Source of the DNA: Blakeslea trispora
Taxonomy: Eukaryota > Mucoromycota > Mucoromycetes > Mucorales > Choanephoraceae
DNA: 26,622 nucleotides
NCBI GenBank assembly: GCA_025331445.1
Contig: JAIWNE010000226.1
Location: 1-26,622, forward strand
Direction: 5' to 3'
Shown here one piece after another: positions 21,309 to 26,622 of the stretch. A program made the translations under genes and the position numbers. Within the stretch, counting starts at the first letter, position 1. The number at the start of each line of letters is the position of its first letter. Under the pieces are notes generated by a model. The model was not told where the DNA came from. It saw nothing but the letters and a program-made list of their open reading frames with translations, and made no database searches.

Positions 21309-21390
21309 TTTATATACAGCAAATATATCATCACAAAAAAAAAAGTCTGTTTTTTTTTCATTGTTTTTCTTTTTAATATTTTTTTTTCTA
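21309..21390. promoter_or_regulatory. Bidirectional promoter between PIG-H and the RRM gene
   Basis: Only 82 bases separate the divergent start codons at 21308 (minus) and 21391 (plus). The stretch is made mostly of T-tracts and A-tracts. It must carry both promoters and both 5' leaders if the chosen starts are right. Confidence 0.55.
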
Positions 21391-22396
21391 ATGGCTAAAG
21401 GACTTCCAGATTTGGATCGATCTCTTGATGAAACCATTCGACTTCACAAGGCAAAAAAACATGCCAAAGTCAACAGTCGTCTGGGCCGAACAGTACCACC
21501 CAGACTTCCACTTACAAGAGAGGTAAAATAGACTTGACCAAATACCAAATACAGCTAGATTGACAGCCTTATTGAAGCGAGATGGCCATCTAAAGAAACC
21601 GGAAAAGAGAAAGTTGCCCAGCAGACAACCAGACAACAGCAGGCCATTTAGACAACCCGAAAACCCATCGTTTATCAGACAACCCGAAAACCAACCATTC
21701 ATCCGACAGCCCGAAAATAATACTAGAAGAGATGCTTCCAATATTATCATTACGAAATCTATTCCTATACGTTCTGCAGTGACATCAGGCGGATCTATTC
21801 TCATCAAACGAAACATGCTAGTAAAAAAGAAAGAGACAGTTAGTCGAGTAGAACCCATGAGAGACGAAAGACAAGAGATGGGCACCTCTTTTAGTAGAGA
21901 AGGAGAAAAGCAGGTCATACCACATCAGCCTATATCCAAACATATTGTTTTGATCTGTAATCTGGATCCAAGAGCAACTGCATCGGATGTTGGTGTAAGT
22001 ACGCTTCTTTATAAATACAACAAGGCTTTCTCCTTTCTTTCTTTGTTTTAAAAATCATAGCATTAGGAAACATGTAAAGTATTTGGTCCCGTATTGAGTT
22101 GTGATATGTTGGTGGATCCGATGGGAAGACCTTTATGTGAAGCAGAGATCGAATTCATGTATCCTGATTCTGCAGAGAGATGTGTAGCTGAATTAGATAA
22201 CAATTATGCAGATGGTCGTATCTTGCGTGCCAAATTACAAAGTGCGCCTACTGTTTCAGTTGCACCTCGTTATGCTTCTAGAACAGTGGCTGCTTCAGCT
22301 AGAGTTAACTCACAGCACTCAAGGTAACACAACCCTCTTCTTTTTTTTTTCTTTGTCTATTAACTTGTGTTTATTAGTGATTTCATAAGACGATAA
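21391..22396 (+). CDS. ALY/REF-like RRM mRNA-export factor
   Basis: Four exons: 21391-21522, 21578-21994, 22067-22323 and 22378-22396, with introns of 55, 72 and 54 bases; about 274 residues. The N-terminus LPDLDRSLDETIRLHK resembles the UAP56/Sub2-binding motif of ALY/REF and UIF adaptors. An Arg/Lys/Pro-rich part follows with four imperfect RQPEN-type repeats (RQPDNSRPF, RQPENPSFI, RQPENQPFI, RQPEN; about residues 60-95). The C-terminal half has one RRM: RNP2-like IVLICNLDPRATASDVG, then CKVFGPVLSCDMLVDPMGRPLCEAEIEF and DGRILRAKL, in the ALY layout. A nuclear mRNA packaging/export adaptor is the likely role. The last intron (GTAACA donor, TTAAC branch-like site, TTATTAG acceptor) gives the end SDFIRR. 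Without splicing the protein stops at 22327 after HSR. The intron 1 acceptor (AAG at 21577) was chosen because nearer AGs bring stops. Confidence 0.75.
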
Positions 22397-22406
22397 GAAT
22401 GATAAT

Positions 22407-22412
22407 AATAAA
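22407..22412 (+). terminator. Polyadenylation signal of the RRM gene
   Basis: AATAAA begins 11 bases after the stop of the spliced form (TAA at 22394-22396), preceded by repeated AATA. Confidence 0.5.
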
Positions 22413-22848
22413 AGAGAAGCTCCACCTTTAGAAAATCCCTTGTGTGTCTGTGTGTCAATGAATGTTTCCTTACAACAGCTTTAAGCAAATCTTGTAATCG
22501 AATCTTGAACACTAGAAGAGCATTTTAGTACATTTTGTTTTTTGTTCAAATATATCCTCTGCTTGGTTTTTCAAACTGAATTTGCGTACTGTATTTTAAT
22601 TTTTTTTGCGTATGATGGAAATGTTTTCATCTATCACTTAAATCAGCAGAGCCACACAGAGCACTAAGGCAAAACAACAAGATTTTAAATATCCAATGTC
22701 TAATAGTCACAATAAAAAAACATTTGCCAACGCAACATAAAGACATTTACAGTAAGAGAAAAGGATGATGACAATAACACATATAATGATGGTAATAATA
22801 AATATATTGATAATAATACATGATGAACAAAAACAAGAGAACAGCTTC

Positions 22849-23268
22849 AGTCAAAAAAGACTTTCTTTTCCAGCTTCAGAGAGGAGCGACAGGTTGTTCT
22901 TCATGACCTGCTTCATGGTAATTAGGTGTTTGAATATCCTCAAAGCAGGCACAGAGTTCGGGAAAGCTAAGGATCCCGCCTTTGTCGCTCTTGCGACATT
23001 GTAATCCATCATGTTCAAGAAAATGAAGATTATCTTCTTGCCTACAAACAAGAGAGGATTAGAAAGCTCTTGTTTTTTCTTCTTTTGTGATCATACCATA
23101 AATTAATAAACCAGGCAAGTTCAATTGCTGGGCAATACCAGCTTCATATTCATCAAGTCTGTCCAGCATGATTTTGAGCATGGCTGGACATTTCAGTCCA
23201 ACCTTTCTGATCACTTTTGTGCAGTCATCAGCATCCGAAAGGGCAAACACAGCATGCTAAGGTTATGA
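22849..23268 (-). CDS. Hypothetical protein fragment
   Basis: Not recognised. On the minus strand a frame preceded by a CTTAG acceptor-like site reads HAVFALSDADDCTKVIRKVG, then CPAMLKIMLDRLDEYEAGIAQ and LNLPGLLIYG (23264-23098). A GTATGA donor follows. After a TTTGTAG acceptor near 23053 two frames stay open. One is Lys/Ile-rich and ends at 22851. The other reads QEDNLHFLEHDGLQC, GGILSFPELCACFED and EEQPVAPL before a TGA near 22875. The second looks more like a normal soluble protein but needs the less usual AAG acceptor. No start exon could be found upstream, so this may be the 3' part of a gene or a remnant next to the transposon. Confidence 0.4.
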
Positions 23269-23486
23269 CAAACTTGAACAGAAGCGATACATCAATAGCT
23301 TTCTTGTATAATCGCTTGTTATCCAAAAAGCTATTTCTTTCTAGCGAATAAAGCTATTGATTTTCAATCAACAGTCATCAGCAATTGTTTTCAAAGCTCT
23401 TTTCTATTTTTCCTCTCGTTTGAAATATAAACATATTCCTTGAACCATAAACAAACGGCTGTAATTTATAACAAAATAGCTTGAAT

Positions 23487-23898
23487 CTATTTTCTTTTTC
23501 CAACAACTGAATAACAATGAGGTATAGGAATTGAATCAAGTAAAACAAAGTAAGTACTGCTAATTAGAAGCTCTGGTTCATGGCATGCAAGCAAAAAAAA
23601 ACAACTCAAGACCAAGACATTTTGTGGATCGTACTCTCCTAAAAAGATGACCACGAAAAGACGCACGCCCATAGAAGTTTCCTTTAAAAACGATTTTGTC
23701 GATTTGTTGAATGAAAAAGGTACTAGAACCAATGTCTGGTGAATTTGTCACTTTGCCTTCTGCAAATAAAGACCAATTAGAGTGCGTCCAGTTTGTAATC
23801 GCCGCAACTTGGTGGTGAAAATTTTTGGCACTTTTGGACCAAAATAGCAAATTTTTTTTGCAGACAAAATTAAAAAGCGAGGCCGACAATCTATTCAA
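23487..23898 (-). pseudogene. Hypothetical protein remnant, two overlapping frames
   Basis: Two minus-strand frames overlap. The first runs from 23898 and includes TNWTHSNWSLFAEGKV, IGSSTFFIQQIDKIVFKGNF and GRASFRGHLF. The second continues with LGEYDPQNVLVLS, LACHEPELLISSTYFVLLD and IPHCYSVVGKRK to a stop at 23487. They would make one continuous protein if one base were missing in the T/A-rich stretch near 23640. No family was recognised. Either it is a frameshifted gene or an exon pair with an unseen splice. It lies on the same strand as the fragment at 22849-23268, and the two might be parts of one gene. Confidence 0.35.
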
Positions 23899-23927
23899 AA
23901 TTTAATTTTCTATCGATCCTCGGCCTC
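23879..23927. repeat. GAGGCCGA/TCGGCCTC inverted repeat
   Basis: GAGGCCGA (23879-23886) and its exact reverse complement TCGGCCTC (23920-23927) are separated by 33 AT-rich bases. They are GC-rich arms in AT-rich DNA about 240 bases before the transposase start. They may mark a transposon end, a promoter element or a structured leader. Confidence 0.4.
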
Positions 23928-24165
23928 CTTTTCTTTATATCTTGTCTCTATCTCGAGTTATTTTTTTTCACTTCAACCTGAAAGTTCCTCTGAGGTCTAA
24001 TTATAGGCATACATAAGTTTCAACCAATAATATAGTAGTTAGTGTTACACAACCAAACTCCGATATATTAAAATGGTAGTATGTGCTACATTGTCAGTCA
24101 GAATCCTAGTCTATTAAAATTGTTTAGCAGAACCTTTTGTCTGTTCCTTTTTCGCAAAGTTCAAT

Positions 24166-26574
24166 ATGGGTCGTCCTAGCAAAAATCTTCAGAAGCTTAA
24201 AAAGTTCAACCAAGACAGACATAATCAAAAAGTTGAAGCTGAAAAAGCATTGGTATGGAATCAAGTGTCTTTTGAGTTGTGCAATTTAATTTAAAGATAG
24301 AACAATAAGATCGAAAATGAAGGCGTCTCTTCTATCGACGATACTTCGTTCGATTATGAAGACAACAGTAACTTTGAGTATCCTACTATTGAATCATGTT
24401 TCGACTTTGAATTTATTTCAGAGAGTGATGGCGAAGAAAGTTTAGAGATCGAATTAGAAATGTTAGACAACATTGAAGATCAGAATACAAAGTGTTTGCA
24501 TGACACTTTGAAATGGGACAACAACAACCCAGAAATCAACAAGAAAAGAAAACATTCAAGAACTTTTCAATTGACCGACAGAGCGATCAGAAAAAGAAAG
24601 CAAAAAAATAGGATGATGGCAGAAGGCTCATCAAAAATATCTGATTATTTTCAGATTTCTAAGGAACAGTCTGCTGAAGTCAGAGCCGATGAAGAAGAAG
24701 AGGAAGTAGAAGAAGCTGACGCCTTGGATATCTCCAGTGCTATCAGTAAGCTTAGTGAGTTGCTGAAGCCAGTAGCAAACTCTCGAGTTGTCCAAACTTT
24801 GCACGGACATTATGATACCTTCCGCTATCAAGCTGTCCTTGCCTACCTCAAGCGCATCAAAGATGGAAAAGGTGCCATGGAGGCAAGCCAAGAAGCAGCA
24901 GCTATAACCTGGTTGTCCCCATCCGAGTCTTATCGCGCAAAGAGTATTCGCATGTGGACTAAGGCTCTTCTTAAGACTGGGGATATCCCTGTCTTAAGAC
25001 AAGGCAAGTTCGCTAAGCGAGTGTCTCTGTTGTCAGATGAGGACATCAAGCAGAGATGCCTTGACTGGTTAAGAGAAACAAAGCCCAATCAGCGATCAAC
25101 AAGAGGCTTAGTTGACCATGTAAGAAAGGTGATTTTGCCTGATGTTTTGAGCACAGGTATAATAAGTGAAGAGCTAGGAAACAAGCTTAAGTCTCTGAGC
25201 CAAACCACAGTTTCTAAATACCTGAAACTGTGGGGCTTTGACTATAAGAGTACTGGCAAAGACTTTATGTACATCGATGGCCATGAAAGACAAGATGTAA
25301 AAGAATATCGTCTTCAGTGGGCAAGACAGATGATGGAGTGGAAGAAGAGGATGGAATTTTATCCATATGGTAATGAAGAAGAGGTTGTTCAACCAACCCT
25401 TCGAGAAGAAGAAAAGAAGGTAGTTCTTGTCACTCATGATGAGAGCACCTTTTATGCCAACGATGGAAAGAAGACTCGCTGGCAACTACCTACCGAATCG
25501 GCTATCTTGCCTAAAGGCAGGGCAAGTCTGTCATGGTGTCAGAGTTCATGTGCGCTTGCCATGGTACTATGAAGCTTTGGTCAACGGGGAAGAGAGGTCC
25601 TCAAGAACAATTTTCTATCCAGGTGGAGACAACTGGTGGAAATGTGAGGACCTCAATGCACAACTCAAGGAGGATGTACTTCCGCTCTTTGAGTTGTTGC
25701 ATCCTGACTGTATTGGTTTGTTTGCGTTTGATCAAAGTCAAAATCATCGTGCATTTGGCAATGATGCCTTGCTTGCGAGTAGAATGTCTTCTGGGGAATC
25801 CCATACAAACCAGAATCACCTTATCGCTTTCGAGACGGCTTCTACAGAGATCCAGAATCAGACCAAGCCATGATGCAAAGCATGTACTTCATGCGCAATA
25901 TTGATTTTAGAAAATTCAAGACTGAATTTAAAAGACTCAAGCCTCAAGTAGGGCCAAGAAAGCGTTTTGGGAACAGAGAATGCTTTGAGAACTTTTTTGG
26001 TACAAAAGCTACAGTTCCTAGACCCGTAAGTTTTTATTGCAATTACAAAAAATCAACTCTCCAATAACTTTTAACTCATAATCTTAGGTTTCTTTAAAGG
26101 CACTTTCCAAATCCTTTTGGAAAGACGGCTCATTCAAAAAGACTGTTCGCTCTTGAAAAAGTGTAATGATGAGCATACTGGTGACAAGTGTTGTCTAGAG
26201 AAAATACTGTCGGCACAAGATGATTTTGTTAATCAAAAGTCAATCCTAGAAGAAACAATCATCACAATGGCCATATGATGACACTCTATCCAAAGTATCA
26301 TTGCGAAACCAATTGGATTGAGCGACACTGGGCCGAGTCAAAGCGTATTGCTCGTCTTGAGTGTGACTACACATTTAAGGGCCTTAAAGATAACATCCAT
26401 AAGTTTCTAGACAGCAATCAGGTTACCAATGGTACAAAGACAATTAGAAAATGGCAAAACCTTGCTTATCGGTATATAGAAGCATATAGCCAAGGTCATG
26501 ATGCCATCGAGACAAATGAGCTTGTCAAAAAATTTTCTAAAACATACAAAAGTCATAGAAAGCTCATATAAATA
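24166..26574 (+). pseudogene. Decayed DDE transposase (IS630/Tc1-mariner-like fungal family)
   Basis: Exon 1 is 24166-24252 (MGRPSKNLQKLKKFNQDRH), followed by a 57-base intron and a long exon from 24310. The N-terminal part is acidic with basic patches, then comes a helical DNA-binding region (ISKLSELLKPV, YLKRIKDGKGAMEAS). The catalytic core shows VTHDESTFYANDGK (first Asp, about 25434-25475), GLFAFDQSQNH (second Asp, about 25715-25748) and YPKYHCETNWIERHWAESKR (Glu, about 26285-26344), with CDYTF and a KKFSKTYKSHR end. The frame is open to about 25518, then breaks near 25519, between 25566 and 25600, near 25795, in the 26024-26090 stretch and near 26263. An intron-like GTAAGT..TTAG segment lies at 26020-26087. 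These breaks make it non-functional as read. Related proteins occur widely in fungi as transposases. Terminal repeats were not identified; the right end may lie beyond the window. Confidence 0.8.
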
Positions 26575-26622
26575 AAAAAAAAATCCAGATAGACAAATTA
26601 AAGGTGCGATTTTAATCGCGAC
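26575..26622. other. Window end, downstream flank of the transposase
   Basis: An A-rich tract followed by GCGATT TT AATCGC, a small inverted repeat at about 26606-26619 that could be part of the transposon end. The sequence stops before this can be judged. Confidence 0.3.

Noticed and set aside
1..26622. CRISPR arrays, bacterial operons, riboswitches, rRNA
   Set aside because: No spaced direct repeats of CRISPR type and no bacterial signals; the genes are spliced eukaryotic genes.

Overview
The window looks like nuclear DNA from an early-diverging filamentous fungus, most likely Mucoromycota (Mucorales-like). The reasons are AT-rich spacers full of A/T homopolymers, many very short introns (42-72 bases) with GTAAGT-type donors, a WC-2-like PAS protein, and degenerate DDE transposons. 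There are no operons, no bacterial ribosome binding sites, and I recognised no rRNA or tRNA gene. Placement to genus is not possible from the sequence alone.

Layout. 1-2932: gene-poor, nothing supported. 2933-4221: a decayed Tc1/mariner element with degenerate terminal inverted repeats and flanking TA. 4419-5921 (+): five-exon PLP aminotransferase of the kynurenine/2-aminoadipate type. 6008-7376 (-): three-exon phosphomannose isomerase. 7880-8623 (-): WC-2-like PAS protein without a GATA zinc finger. 8624-12446: a gene-poor stretch of about 3.8 kb. 12515-15213 (+): secreted, highly repetitive protein. It has a signal peptide, a Cys-containing N-domain, 129 in-register Asp-x-Asp-x tetrapeptides, a Thr/Ala then Thr/Lys mucin-like region and a six-Cys tail. 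It is interrupted by one apparent 1-base frameshift near 13021-13029. 15295-17714: a second gene-poor stretch. 17715-22396: a compact housekeeping island with the CAAX protease STE24 (+), the TOR subunit LST8 (+, with a 26-Gln N-terminal extension), the GPI-GlcNAc-transferase subunit PIG-H/GPI15 (-) and an ALY/REF-like RRM protein (+). 22849-23898: two hypothetical minus-strand fragments. 24166-26574: a decayed DDE transposase whose 5' half is intact and whose 3' half carries several frameshifts.

Links between genes. Phosphomannose isomerase feeds mannose-6-P/GDP-mannose synthesis for wall glycans, glycosylation and GPI anchors, and PIG-H catalyses the first GPI step. Both support cell-surface proteins such as the repeat protein. 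LST8 (TOR), STE24 (prenyl-protein processing) and the ALY-like factor (mRNA export) are general housekeeping genes. I see no gene cluster with one dedicated pathway.

The most notable features are the repeat protein with its 12-bp array, the convergent LST8/PIG-H pair whose coding exons overlap by 55 bases on opposite strands, and the zinc-finger-less WC-2-like protein.
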